In this document: one piece after another, positions 51,611 to 60,569 of the stretch
Layout of the letters: each line of letters opens with the position of its first letter
Position numbering within the stretch: the stretch's first letter is position 1
NCBI GenBank assembly: GCA_023667845.1
Contig: JAMPIU010000144.1
Coordinates: 1 to 64,000, forward strand
Length of the DNA stretch: 64,000 nt
Reading direction: 5' to 3'
Source of the DNA: Dehalobacter sp.
GTDB taxonomy: Bacteria > Bacillota > Desulfitobacteriia > Desulfitobacteriales > Syntrophobotulaceae
Made by a program: the position numbers and the translations under genes
The notes under the pieces: generated by a model
Seen by the model: only the letters and a program-made list of their open reading frames with translations
Databases searched by the model: none
What the model was told of the DNA's origin: nothing

Positions 51611-53062
51611 ATGCAGTTAGCTTCTCAGGACAGAGCGCCTATTTATGAAGCCCTTCAGAAATATAAAGCGATGCGGATCGTGCCATTTGATGTACCGGGA
51701 CATAAGCAAGGGAGAGGTAATCCGGAGCTAAGGGAGTTTCTCGGGGAAAAATGTCTTTCCGTTGATGTTAATGCCATGAAACCCCTGGATAATCTAGGAC
51801 ATCCTGTTTCGGTCATTAAAGAAGCGGAGGAGCTTGCTGCGGATGCTTTTGGCGCCTGCCATGCGTTTTTCATGGTTAATGGAACAACTTCGGCAGTCCA
51901 GGCGATGATCATGAGTGTCTGCAAAAGAGGCGATAAGATCATTATGCCGCGCAATGTCCATAAAAGTGCCATTAATGCGCTGATTATCAGCGGGGCGGTC
52001 CCGGTATACGTAAATCCCGGAGTCAATAACACGCTCGGCATACCTCTGGGGATGTCCATCAGTGATGTACAAAAAGCGATGGAGCAGCACCCGGATGCCA
52101 AGGCGATTTTCGTTAATAACCCAACCTATTATGGCATATGCTCAGACCTGAAGACCATCACCGAGCTTGCCCATCAAAATGGCATGTTTGTACTGGCTGA
52201 TGAAGCACACGGGACCCATTTTTACTTTGGGGAAAACCTGCCGTTGAATGCGATGGCGGCCGGAGCGGATATGGCGGCGGTCAGTATGCATAAAACCGGC
52301 GGAAGCTTAAGTCAAAGTTCTTTCTTGCTGATCGGCAGCCGTTTGAATATTGGACATGTCCGGCAGATTATCAACCTGACTCAGACGACCAGCGCTTCTT
52401 ACCTGCTTTTATCTTCTTTGGATATCTCCAGGCGTAATCTGGCGCTTGACGGGAAAAATATCTTTGCCAAGGTCGTTTCCTTAGCGGACTATGGACGGGA
52501 TGAAATCAATAAAATTAGCGGATATTATGCTTTCTCGAAAGAATTAATCAATGGTGATTCGGTTTTTGATTTTGATACGACGAAGCTTGTTGTACATACC
52601 CGCGATATCGGGTTAGCCGGAGTTGAGGTTTATGATATACTCCGCGATCATTATGATATTCAGATCGAATTTGGTGACATCGGAAATATTTTAGCGATTA
52701 TCTCTGTCGGTGACAGAGCGCTGGCTCTGGAACGCTTGGTTTCATCTTTGTCGGAGATTAAGAGGCTTTATATGCGGGATAAAACAGGTATGTTTGATCA
52801 CGAGTACATTACGCCTGATGTTGCGATGGCTCCGCAGCAGGCTTTTTATTCCAACCAGCATTCTCTTCCTATCCGCCAAAGTGCAGGTCAAATCAGCGGT
52901 GAGTTTGTGATGGCCTATCCGCCGGGGATTCCGATTCTCGCACCGGGAGAACGGATTACTGAGGAAATTATTGATTACATTGTCTATGCCAAGAGCAAAG
53001 GAAGTTTTCTCACCGGGACGGAAGATATGTTTATTGAAAATATCAGGGTTGTGGGGGAATAA
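51611..53062 (+). CDS. Orn/Lys/Arg decarboxylase, short Bacillus SpeA type
   Basis: 483 residues, fold-type I PLP decarboxylase. FDVPGHKQGRGNPEL near the N-terminus, FMVNGTTSAVQAMIM, LADEAHGTH and the PLP lysine in VSMHKTGGSLSQSS (~225) define the family. The short size and the speE partner point to arginine decarboxylase (SpeA-type) feeding polyamine synthesis; lysine or ornithine cannot be excluded. ATG 51611 follows GGGTGGAG; the GTG at 51599 overlaps that site. Confidence 0.9.
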   Translation: MQLASQDRAPIYEALQKYKAMRIVPFDVPGHKQGRGNPELREFLGEKCLSVDVNAMKPLDNLGHPVSVIKEAEELAADAFGACHAFFMVNGTTSAVQAMIMSVCKRGDKIIMPRNVHKSAINALIISGAVPVYVNPGVNNTLGIPLGMSISDVQKAMEQHPDAKAIFVNNPTYYGICSDLKTITELAHQNGMFVLADEAHGTHFYFGENLPLNAMAAGADMAAVSMHKTGGSLSQSSFLLIGSRLNIGHVRQIINLTQTTSASYLLLSSLDISRRNLALDGKNIFAKVVSLADYGRDEINKISGYYAFSKELINGDSVFDFDTTKLVVHTRDIGLAGVEVYDILRDHYDIQIEFGDIGNILAIISVGDRALALERLVSSLSEIKRLYMRDKTGMFDHEYITPDVAMAPQQAFYSNQHSLPIRQSAGQISGEFVMAYPPGIPILAPGERITEEIIDYIVYAKSKGSFLTGTEDMFIENIRVVGE

Positions 53063-53065
53063 AGT

Positions 53066-53920
53066 ATGGAACTATGGTATACGGAACAGCATACCCAAAA
53101 TGTTCGCTTTACCATCAAAGTCGACGAGCAGCTCTACACTGGACAGAGTGAATACCAACGAATTGACGTCTTTAAGTCCAAGGAGTTCGGAACGTTCTTA
53201 ACTTTGGACGGACTGATGATGGTGACAGAAAAGGATGAGTTTATTTATCATGATATGATTGTGCATGTCCCTATGGCAACGAATCCCGGGATTAAGAACG
53301 TCATGGTTATTGGTGCCGGAGACGGCGGTACCGTTAGGGAGCTCGCCCGTTATAAAACCATTGAGAACATCGATATGGTGGAAATCGATAAAATGGTGGT
53401 CGATGTTTGCCGGAAATATTTGCCTCAGACAGCTTGCAAGCTTGACGATCCGCGGGTGCATCTTCATTATGAAGACGGCCTGAGATTTGTACGCTCCAGG
53501 GAAAATACCTATGACCTTATCATTGTTGATTCCACCGACCCATTCGGTCCGGGGGAAGGGCTCTTTACCAGAGAGTTCTATGGCAACTGCTTTAAAGCTT
53601 TGAAAGAAGAAGGCATCCTGGTCAATCAGCATGAAAGTCCTTATTATAATGCGTATGCGCAAGCCATGCAAAGGGCCCATAAACGCATCCGGGAATATTT
53701 CCCGATTTGTAAGGTCTACCAGGCCCATATTCCGACCTATCCTTCAGGTCACTGGTTATTCGGTTTTGCTTCAAAAAAGTATGACCCGGTAATGGATGTC
53801 AAAGAAGAGGTCTGGAATCAGCTTGGGTTAAAAACCCGGTATTATAATACGGATATACACAAAGGAAGCTTTGCCCTTCCGACGTATGTGAAGAACCTCT
53901 TGACAGATACCGTGGAGTAA
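53066..53920 (+). CDS. speE: Spermidine synthase
   Basis: 284 residues. Aminopropyltransferase motifs: FGTFLTLDGLMMVTEKDEF, VMVIGAGDGGTVRELARY (decarboxylated SAM site), VEIDKMVVDVCRKYLP and DLIIVDSTDPFGPGEGLFT. It transfers aminopropyl groups to putrescine. Begins 3 bp after the decarboxylase stop with GGGGGAATAA upstream. Size normal for bacteria (~275-290 aa). Confidence 0.95.
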   Translation: MELWYTEQHTQNVRFTIKVDEQLYTGQSEYQRIDVFKSKEFGTFLTLDGLMMVTEKDEFIYHDMIVHVPMATNPGIKNVMVIGAGDGGTVRELARYKTIENIDMVEIDKMVVDVCRKYLPQTACKLDDPRVHLHYEDGLRFVRSRENTYDLIIVDSTDPFGPGEGLFTREFYGNCFKALKEEGILVNQHESPYYNAYAQAMQRAHKRIREYFPICKVYQAHIPTYPSGHWLFGFASKKYDPVMDVKEEVWNQLGLKTRYYNTDIHKGSFALPTYVKNLLTDTVE

Positions 53921-53975
53921 AAGCAGAGTGATATCAGCACGTGCACACTTTTCAGTAATGACATATTGCATAAAT

Positions 53976-54015
53976 AATCGCCCTGGAGCTCAAGAGACTT
54001 CAGGGCGATTTAATT
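53976..54015 (+). terminator. Terminator of the decarboxylase-speE operon
   Basis: AATCGCCCTG (53976-53985) pairs perfectly with CAGGGCGATT (54001-54010), then TAATT. Confidence 0.78.
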
Positions 54016-54074
54016 CTGACACTGCGTTTGGGTAATTCTGTGGACTAAAGACTAACTAAAATATATTTGGGCCT

Positions 54075-54179
54075 GTCTGCGTGCCACAATATCCGCGTGC
54101 CATGGATGGCACAATCCGAACAAAAGAGCCGCGCTTCGCCATCCAGGCTCCGCTCGTCGCGGAACTGTGGCACGCAGAC
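54075..54179. repeat. GC-rich inverted-repeat element, copy A
   Basis: Bounded by a perfect 13-bp inverted repeat GTCTGCGTGCCAC / GTGGCACGCAGAC. The inside has CCATGGATGGC and CCGCGCTTCGCC, words shared in part with copies B and C. Shorter than the other two. Confidence 0.75.
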
Positions 54180-54313
54180 TGATCAGAGGGTTATTCAAGC
54201 AGGTCTGCATGTCAGAATACAGCTCGTTATGTAGCTATTTTAAGAACGTCTTACTAGTACATCGATTCCAAAATAACGTTACTTCAAAAAAGTTTTCACT
54301 AACTCCAGATTAG

Positions 54314-54471
54314 GTCTCCGTAATGGATGGCCAGCGTCAAGCGGAGCATGGATTGCGTAGCGCGGCTGTTTGACGGCCACGGATGGCCTAATGTCGCGAT
54401 GCCATGGATGGCAAGGAGCGACTCGCCAAGGAGGGCGCAACCTGCCGAAAGCGGCCATCCATTACGGAGAC
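54314..54471. repeat. GC-rich inverted-repeat element, copy B
   Basis: Bounded by a perfect 19-bp inverted repeat GTCTCCGTAATGGATGGCC. The interior (AGCGGAGCATGGATTGCG, GCGGCTGTTTGACGGCCACG, GTCGCGATGCCATGGATGGC) is about 90% identical to copy C at 57.1 kb, while the outer repeats differ. Confidence 0.82.
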
Positions 54472-54579
54472 TGACCTGAGCAAGATAATGTAATATCGGC
54501 TGGAAAAGTAAGGTACAAGAACCATCCTTTGAAAATTTTCTGGTTTTAATTAACGGGAATTTGCGTTATGATGTAAATG

Positions 54580-54680
54580 CAAATAGTATAAAGGTCCTAA
54601 GAGAAAAGACCAAAGTCCCGGATAAATAGCCTATTAGTCCTATTAGCCCGAATGGTTTGCAGGATCGAGCCAAATCAGTT
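54580..54680 (+). other. Possibly structured leader of the diguanylate cyclase gene
   Basis: TGCAAA (near 54580) and TTTGCA (54656-54661) could close a domain holding a GGTC/GACC hairpin and a GGA-AATA/TATT-TCC hairpin. It does not fit the c-di-GMP-I or other riboswitch consensus I know. Confidence 0.25.
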
Positions 54681-54836
54681 ATTAAATTTTTCGTATTTTT
54701 AACACAATCACGACAAATTTTACCTAAAATATTCCAGAAACGATCAAAAAAAAAATAAAGGATATTAAATTATTTTCAAGAATTAATCAATCAAAAATAT
54801 TTCCACAAAAAATAAAAAATGGGATAAAAAGGAATC

Positions 54837-55982
54837 ATGGACAAGATCAATTGGTATAAGGATAATTGGAGACAAAAACTTTTTCTGTTTAATGCCTGTA
54901 TAATCGGAGCTTTTGTTATTGTCTATTTGTTTATTGGGGATAATGATAAGCTTTTCTTTTGGCTGCCAATCATTATTATTTTGTTTATATTCTCCTTTAC
55001 TTTAAATGTGGGGATGCATAAGGAGATTCATAAAAAACGAATGGTTGAAAATGCCCTGAAGCAAAGTGAAGCGTTGTACCGTGGGGTAATAAATAATGCA
55101 GCCGCAGGAATTGCCTTGCTGAACCAGGATGGGCATTATCATTACGTAAATGCGACCCTGTGCCGGATGACTGGTTTCTCACAGGAAGAGTTAATAAGGT
55201 TAACCTTTTTTGATTCGATTGTGCCTGAGGACCGGCAGGAGAGCATCATACATTGCCGGGAAGTATGGGAAGGCAAATACGCGTGGAAGAAATGTGAGAA
55301 ACAATTCCAATGCAAAGACGGACAGTCTTTATGGGCCGAAATCAATTTATCCACAGTTCGTGACAGCGGGGACAATGTCGTTCATCTAATCATGATTGTT
55401 CTGGACATAACTGTCAGGAAAAAGTTGGAAAAGGAATTGCTGCACCAGGCAACCACAGACTATCTGACAGGCATTGATAACAGGCTTGCCTTTATGCAAA
55501 AAGCGCAGGAGGAATTTTCGCGCTCGGAGAGATATAAGCGGAGTTTTACGATGCTTTTGATTGACATTGATAAATTTAAAAGTGTGAACGATCAGTATGG
55601 ACATCTGGTCGGTGATCGGGTGCTAAAAGAGGTCGTCAAGGCTTTTAAGCTGGTTTTGCGTGAGATGGATATCCTGGCGCGGATCGGGGGAGAGGAATTC
55701 GCGGTAATTCCAGTAGAATCTGACCTTATGATGGCCCAAACTGTAGCCGAGAGAATCCAGCAGAAAGTCCTTGATGTCGTCATAGAAATGGAAAATAACG
55801 AAAAGATCCAGGTTTCTGTCAGCATCGGAATTGCTGAAAAGAAAGAACTGGACCTGAGTGTTGATGATATCTTTAAAAGAGCGGATGATGCACTTTACGA
55901 GGCTAAAAATACAGGCCGAAACAGGATTGTCGTAGGAAGCGAATTAGTTGAAGATATGGGAGTCTGTTATGGTAATTCATGA
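54837..55982 (+). CDS. Membrane-bound PAS-GGDEF diguanylate cyclase
   Basis: 381 residues. Two N-terminal membrane spans (~14-55), a PAS domain (~75-195, GVINNAAAGIALLNQDGHYH), then a GGDEF domain (~200-370) with catalytic RIGGEEFAVI. An RxxD inhibitory site (REMD) stands five residues before GGEEF, so product inhibition by c-di-GMP is expected. It should make c-di-GMP in response to a signal sensed by PAS. AAAAGGAATC precedes the ATG. Its end overlaps the cyclase-family gene by 14 bp. Confidence 0.92.
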   Translation: MDKINWYKDNWRQKLFLFNACIIGAFVIVYLFIGDNDKLFFWLPIIIILFIFSFTLNVGMHKEIHKKRMVENALKQSEALYRGVINNAAAGIALLNQDGHYHYVNATLCRMTGFSQEELIRLTFFDSIVPEDRQESIIHCREVWEGKYAWKKCEKQFQCKDGQSLWAEINLSTVRDSGDNVVHLIMIVLDITVRKKLEKELLHQATTDYLTGIDNRLAFMQKAQEEFSRSERYKRSFTMLLIDIDKFKSVNDQYGHLVGDRVLKEVVKAFKLVLREMDILARIGGEEFAVIPVESDLMMAQTVAERIQQKVLDVVIEMENNEKIQVSVSIGIAEKKELDLSVDDIFKRADDALYEAKNTGRNRIVVGSELVEDMGVCYGNS

Positions 55983-56601
55983 TATAACGATCCCGCTTTT
56001 TCCGGGAATGGTTTCTTATCCCGGGGATCCGCCGTTTCAATCAGAACCGGTGTATTCCCTAGACAAGGATGGATATCGTCTTTCGATGCTTTCGATGGGC
56101 TCCCATTGTGGAACCCATCTTGATGCACCGTCTCATTGCCTGACAGGAGGAGAATCTGTTGACAGGATTCCTCTGGAGTTGCTTATCGGAGCTGCCAGGG
56201 TAATTGAAGTGGCGGTTGCGGGGAGTATCCTGTCTGACCATCTGATCCCCAAAGGAATCCGTGAAGGGGACAGGATCTTGTTCAAAACCCGGAACTCAGA
56301 CCTTTTAAAGGACAATGCGTTTCAGCCGGAGTATACATATCTTTCTTCCGAAGCCGCTGAATACCTTGCAGCAAAAAAGGTACAATTGGTTGGGATCGAT
56401 TACTTGTCCATTGATGATTCTACGAGCAGCGCTTATTCAAGTCATACCATTCTGCTTTCCGGAAACAGTGCAGTATTAGAAGGACTAGACTTATCGGAAG
56501 TTAGTGAGGGAGATTACTTTCTTGTTGCACTGCCTCTAAAAATAAGAGACTGCGACGGCAGTCCCGTAAGAGCGGTTTTAATTGAAGGAATGAATCCATA
56601 A
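55969..56601 (+). CDS. Cyclase/kynurenine formamidase family hydrolase
   Basis: 210 residues. The metal motif SHCGTHLDAPSH (HxGTHxD, ~45-56) is that of KynB-type arylformamidases and related cyclases; PLFPGMVSYPGDPP is the usual N-terminal block. Metal-dependent amide hydrolase, substrate unknown; no kynurenine genes are nearby. ATG 55969 with GGGAG upstream, overlapping the diguanylate cyclase. Confidence 0.85.
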   Translation: MVIHDITIPLFPGMVSYPGDPPFQSEPVYSLDKDGYRLSMLSMGSHCGTHLDAPSHCLTGGESVDRIPLELLIGAARVIEVAVAGSILSDHLIPKGIREGDRILFKTRNSDLLKDNAFQPEYTYLSSEAAEYLAAKKVQLVGIDYLSIDDSTSSAYSSHTILLSGNSAVLEGLDLSEVSEGDYFLVALPLKIRDCDGSPVRAVLIEGMNP

Positions 56602-56609
56602 ACAATCAA

Positions 56610-56939
56610 TCAGGGAGAAAGATGTTCGAGCCCCTGGGTCAGTATCCGATAAACATGATCGTCACTCAAAGAATAAACACTTGTCTTACCGGCCCGGCGT
56701 ACCTTGACTAATTTATATTGCCGGAGAATTCTTAATTGGTGGGAGACGGCCGATTGGCTCATACTTAAAATTTCTGCCAGTTCATTCACATACAGCTCAT
56801 TATCTAGTAGTGCAAAAAGGATACGTATTCTGGAGAAATCCGCAAATACCTTATAAAAGTCTGCCAGTTCCAGGGATAGTTCTATACCTGGAATATGTTT
56901 TTGGGGCTGTTCCGGGGCAGGGGCGTGAAATACAGACAT
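56610..56939 (-). CDS. ArsR/SmtB family repressor
   Basis: 109 residues. Winged HTH with NELAEILSMSQSAVSHQLRILRQ (~52-74). The alpha3 ELCVCDL metal site is replaced by ELYVNELA, but the C-terminal helix has DDHVYRILTQGLEH, the alpha5 Asp/His pattern of Zn/Co sensors such as CzrA. It probably represses its own gene through the palindrome upstream. AGGAGG lies nine bases before the ATG. No metal-efflux gene is adjacent. Confidence 0.88.
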   Translation of the reverse strand: MSVFHAPAPEQPQKHIPGIELSLELADFYKVFADFSRIRILFALLDNELYVNELAEILSMSQSAVSHQLRILRQYKLVKVRRAGKTSVYSLSDDHVYRILTQGLEHLSP

Positions 56940-56975
56940 TTTAACGGCCTCCTAAAGCAAAATATAATCAAAACT

Positions 56976-57003
56976 GTACATATGCGCATATATGCATATG
57001 TAC
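56976..57003. promoter_or_regulatory. Probable ArsR/SmtB operator
   Basis: GTACATATGC (56976-56985), eight bases, GCATATGTAC (56994-57003): a perfect 10-8-10 inverted repeat. ATATG half-sites are typical of ArsR/SmtB operators. It lies 37 bp upstream of the repressor start. Confidence 0.78.
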
Positions 57004-57120
57004 GTATTTATAATACTAAGTATTGTTGGGGGCTGTCAATACATTCAGGCTGGATACTTACAGTTCCTTGCCTAGTATACCGTTCTCTAAATAACTAGAC
57101 ATTAAAACCTTCATAGCAGG

Positions 57121-57275
57121 GTATGTGTGCCACAGTTCCAGCGTAAGCGGAGCATGGATGCGGAGCGCGGCTGTTTGACGGCCACGGAGGGCTTAATGTC
57201 GCGATGCCATGGATGGCAAAGAGCGACTCGCCATGGAGGGCGCTATCTGCCGAGAGCGGAATGTGGCGCGCAGAC
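57121..57275. repeat. GC-rich inverted-repeat element, copy C
   Basis: The ends GTGTGCCACA and TGTGGCGCGCAGAC are imperfect inverted repeats related to those of copy A, while the interior (GCGGAGCATGGATGCGGAGC, CGGCTGTTTGACGGCCACGG, TCGCGATGCCATGGATGGCA) matches copy B. It has A-type ends on a B-type core. Confidence 0.78.
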
Positions 57276-57337
57276 CAGACCCAAATGAATATATTTGTCA
57301 AATTATTAAAAGATCAATGTACTAGACCCCAAAAAAA

Positions 57338-58423
57338 TCATTTGAATCTTCCTGGTTTGAATAAACTGTTGAAGCTATCCCTGAACTGCGTAAACAACAG
57401 CCCTCCGAGGAAAATCAGCCCAGCAAATCCGATCAAAGGATATATGGCAGAGACTGCCGCGGAAAAACCGTACCGGGCAGCGATAATTGCACCGATGGAA
57501 GCAAGGCTCGCGCCAAGAATCCTTTGCTTGTTGTCGTAGGCGATCCTGGCTGTAAAGCCGTAGAGAATGCTTACGGCAGTGGTATAGATCTCCAAAAGCA
57601 AAATGAGCCCGTAAGCATAGCCTACCAGGGGATTCAGTCTGGTAGCGAGAAATACCATGGGAACCTGAAAAGGAAGAATTTCCGGAGACCCGCAGATGAT
57701 TGCCAGATTAATTGCCAGAATCCCAGCACCCAACCCTAGACCACCCAGCAGGCCACCCCAAACAAGACTCTTTTTACTCCGGCCTTCCACACCTAAGGGA
57801 GACAGGATAGCCACAGACAGTACAATATTGTAAGAAACATAGAGTATGGCTGCCGTGGGCCAATGGGATGCTGTCGGAGATTCTAACGATCCAAGCAGTG
57901 CAATTTTGGATGGTGTGATTGGATCGAGGACAATCGAGATTATGGCAACACTGAAGACGGCAAGGAGCAGAAAAGGTACGACAAAACCAATGGCGCGTAT
58001 GACGTTTCTGACCCCGGAAATGACGGTGAGAAACGCAAGCAGAATAACGGTAATACTGCCCAGAAGCGGGGAAAAACCAAGCTGCTCTTCAACGACAGCG
58101 CCGGATCCTGCCGCCATGACGATCAGGACACCCAAGAAGCTCAAGGTAATAAACCAATCCATCAAAATGCCAAGAGGCTTCCCAAATGTGAATCTGACCA
58201 GTTCCAGGTGCGAATCGGCATTTTGTTCTCTGGATATCCGCATGATGAGAATCCCGAAATAACAAAACAAGACAGTGCACACGGCGATACCGGCAAAACC
58301 TTTCGTTCCAAATACAGTAAAAAATTGGAGAACCTCCTGTCCGGTCGCAAACCCTGCTCCGACAATTGTTCCGATGAAGGCGGCTGCAATTGAAACTGTG
58401 GAAAACTGTTTTGTATTTTTCAT
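57338..58423 (-). CDS. YkvI-type membrane transporter
   Basis: 361 residues, about ten membrane spans. The first segment has GTIVGAGFATGQEVLQFFTVFG, the conserved opening of the YkvI family (APC superfamily). Substrate unknown. GGTGAAG lies just before the ATG. It is alone between repeat copy C and the divergent gene at 58.6 kb. Confidence 0.82.
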   Translation of the reverse strand: MKNTKQFSTVSIAAAFIGTIVGAGFATGQEVLQFFTVFGTKGFAGIAVCTVLFCYFGILIMRISREQNADSHLELVRFTFGKPLGILMDWFITLSFLGVLIVMAAGSGAVVEEQLGFSPLLGSITVILLAFLTVISGVRNVIRAIGFVVPFLLLAVFSVAIISIVLDPITPSKIALLGSLESPTASHWPTAAILYVSYNIVLSVAILSPLGVEGRSKKSLVWGGLLGGLGLGAGILAINLAIICGSPEILPFQVPMVFLATRLNPLVGYAYGLILLLEIYTTAVSILYGFTARIAYDNKQRILGASLASIGAIIAARYGFSAAVSAIYPLIGFAGLIFLGGLLFTQFRDSFNSLFKPGRFK

Positions 58424-58590
58424 ACTTCACCTGCTTTCCCTCTGAACCTAGGGTTCTAGGAACAATATCCTTAAAGATTATTATGTCAAATATCTCTGGA
58501 AATGAACTTCAACGCATGCAGAATAGGTAATAATGGTGTAGAATAATATAGGCACAAAGGAATTAATTTGAATGCTTATGGGGGGTAAAA

Positions 58591-59235
58591 ATGTCACCGG
58601 AAAAGAAAAAAATATATGCTGTCATCATCATTGCTGTTTTTTGCCTGATTATTGTCACGGGGATAGGAAATTTCCGAGCCAAACAGCTCGCACTAGATTT
58701 GGCAGGCCAACGGGTCAGCAACACGCTTACTCTGGCCGTGGCTGATTTTGATAACGAAAAACTTCATGAGCTTATTCAAACGCAGAATCAGCAGAATGCT
58801 TATTACGGAGAACTTCGGGCGAAGCTGATGCAGTTAAAGACAGAGCACCAGCTCGAAAATATTTACATGTTGTACAAGGATGAGCAGAATAAGGCCTGGT
58901 TTTACGTTGTCGATGCGAGGGCCGAGGATGACCCGGCACATTTATCTTTGGGACAATTGGAGAACAACGCCTCGTCGGCAGTAGAGAACACGCTGAAGGG
59001 CAAAGTTGTCCAGGGAGAATATCACACGACTTCACTGGGGACATTCGTATCGAGTTACCAGGAAGTGAAGGATGCCGGCGGAAAGACGTATGCTGTTCTG
59101 GCAGGGGATATCGATGTTAAGAATGTGACAGAATTCCTGTACTTAACCAGATATGTACAATTCGGGATCATGGCGGTTAGTTTGCTGCTGATTGGCCTTA
59201 TCGTTTATTTAAGCGGCAGAAATAATATTAATTAG
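58591..59235 (+). CDS. Membrane protein with an extracytoplasmic sensor-like domain
   Basis: 214 residues. One membrane span at ~8-25 and one at ~190-208 flank a domain of ~160 residues (LTLAVADFDNEKLHELIQTQ ... LENIYMLYKDEQNKAWFYVVD ... GTFVSSYQEVKDAGGKTYAVL), a layout like the ligand domain of chemoreceptors or sensor kinases (Cache-like), but with no cytoplasmic output domain. The family is not certain. AATGGGGGG-type site precedes the ATG. Confidence 0.7.
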   Translation: MSPEKKKIYAVIIIAVFCLIIVTGIGNFRAKQLALDLAGQRVSNTLTLAVADFDNEKLHELIQTQNQQNAYYGELRAKLMQLKTEHQLENIYMLYKDEQNKAWFYVVDARAEDDPAHLSLGQLENNASSAVENTLKGKVVQGEYHTTSLGTFVSSYQEVKDAGGKTYAVLAGDIDVKNVTEFLYLTRYVQFGIMAVSLLLIGLIVYLSGRNNIN

Positions 59236-59356
59236 ACAAGAAACAATGTAATCCTAACCAATATAAGATTATATAAGAATAGATAAGAATAAGAAAATTC
59301 CTTACCGGAAATATTAGGAAGGATGATGCATATATTTCCAGGGGGGGATTTTTCTT

Positions 59357-60190
59357 TTGAATGATTATTATTTGGAAGTTGGAACTTCTGATTATAAAGA
59401 AGAGCTTTCTCAAGCAGTGCACGATTTGTACCATAAAGACGGGCTGCCGATTGAAATATCTGAAGTCTGCCGTGAGCCAAACTATCTGGTCAGCTTCATT
59501 TATGCTAATTTGAAAGGAAAAAATGTCCGGAATGAGCTTACCGTCAAAATCGTTCAGTACTATATTGCCCATGCGCTGGGAAGCGTTGTTCTTCAGGGAT
59601 GGGAAGAACGTTATATCAGAAAAAAATTAAAAAATGACTACAACATGTTCGGGAGCGAAATGGACGAGGCTTATCCAAAGGTTGCCGGATATCTGAATGA
59701 CCAGGCAGAGACTGGTTTTCTTCGGCTTAGAAACAGAATCCTGGTAAAGTCCATTCTGGAATTTTTGAATGACCATCAAAGAATTGATCTGGAAGGATTT
59801 ATGAATTTCAGATCGGGTCAATATAAGAGAGAATTAAAGAAACAGATTGCGCGTGCTGTGAATGTTTATGCCCTTCAGCAGGAGCATGAAAGCTTTGTAC
59901 GACTCCTGAAAAGATTTTTTGAATCCCAGCGGGATAACAAAAATACGATGCATATGGTCATCAATCACAAAGATGAAGTGTCATTTTACGATGACAAGCA
60001 TTCCGTTCTGATAAATTCCGGTGCTGAAAGCGAAGATCACCCCATCAGTGTTTTGCTGAAACGTTCTCCGAATCACCTGATCGTTCATGTTGCAGCAGAA
60101 AAACAGTCTGGAATCGCCCAGATTGTTCAGGAAGTTTTTGGTGATAAGATGACCTATTGCAGGGGATGCAGCCTATGTAAAGAGAACTGA
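59357..60190 (+). CDS. ytxC: Sporulation protein YtxC family
   Basis: 277 residues. It matches the YtxC layout (sporulation-associated, unknown function): YIAHALGSVVLQGWEERYI..., FLNDHQRIDLEGFMNFRSGQYKREL, and a C-terminal CRGCSLC cysteine pair. It is placed directly before thrS, as in Bacillus. Uses a TTG start with a G-rich site upstream. It supports an endospore-forming host. Confidence 0.8.
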   Translation: MNDYYLEVGTSDYKEELSQAVHDLYHKDGLPIEISEVCREPNYLVSFIYANLKGKNVRNELTVKIVQYYIAHALGSVVLQGWEERYIRKKLKNDYNMFGSEMDEAYPKVAGYLNDQAETGFLRLRNRILVKSILEFLNDHQRIDLEGFMNFRSGQYKRELKKQIARAVNVYALQQEHESFVRLLKRFFESQRDNKNTMHMVINHKDEVSFYDDKHSVLINSGAESEDHPISVLLKRSPNHLIVHVAAEKQSGIAQIVQEVFGDKMTYCRGCSLCKEN

Positions 60191-60217
60191 TTGACAACAT
60201 ACTTTAAGTGGTATAAT
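60191..60217 (+). promoter_or_regulatory. Probable promoter of the thrS T-box leader
   Basis: TTGACA (60191-60196), 15 bases, TATAAT (60212-60217). The spacer is short, but both boxes are perfect. Starts immediately after the ytxC stop codon. Confidence 0.65.
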
Positions 60218-60239
60218 CTAAGACTATAGAAAGAAATAA

Positions 60240-60500
60240 TGAAGGCACGATGAAGAGGACAATATCCTAATCGTTCGCATTTAGAGAGAAATGCCTGGGC
60301 TGTGAGCATTTTTGCGATGTTTGGGAAAAGACCGCCTCCGAGTTCCTCGCCGAACATGATTTGCGTAGGCTGGACGTTTATCCGCGTTAAGGATTCCAAG
60401 GAAAATCAGCTGCCAGTATAGTAGGCGGTCGTATTTTTGAATTTGGGTGGAACCACGGGTTTCTATCGCTCTCGTCCCATAGGAAGGACGGGAGCTTTTT
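60240..60500 (+). promoter_or_regulatory. Threonine T-box leader
   Basis: Stem I starts GATGAAGAGGAC; an AGAGAGAAATGCC-type distal motif follows. The ACC triplet at 60331-60333, followed by G, would be the Thr specifier. The T-box sequence TGGGTGGAACCACGG (60444-60458) precedes the terminator GCTCTCGTCC (60468-60477) / GGACGGGAGC (60486-60495) with T run. Controls thrS by uncharged tRNA-Thr. Confidence 0.93.
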
Positions 60501-60569
60501 AGTGTTGATGCCAAAGAATTTAAAGAATGATGAATAAATGATGAATAATGAATAAGAACAGGGAGTGAT

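Larger units (their letters stand above)
53921..54836. other. 916-bp gap with two GC-rich repeats and an AT-rich leader
   Basis: Holds the speE terminator, two copies of an inverted-repeat element (54075-54179, 54314-54471) and, from about 54570, an AT-rich leader of the diguanylate cyclase gene with possible RNA structure. No gene is seen. Confidence 0.7.
56940..57337. other. 398-bp gap with ArsR operator and a GC-rich repeat
   Basis: Contains the ArsR operator (56976-57003) and repeat copy C (57121-57275). No gene is seen. Confidence 0.65.

Noticed and set aside
54570-54680. c-di-GMP-I riboswitch before the diguanylate cyclase gene
   Set aside because: The conserved GEMM core and tetraloop receptor are not found; only loose pairing is visible.
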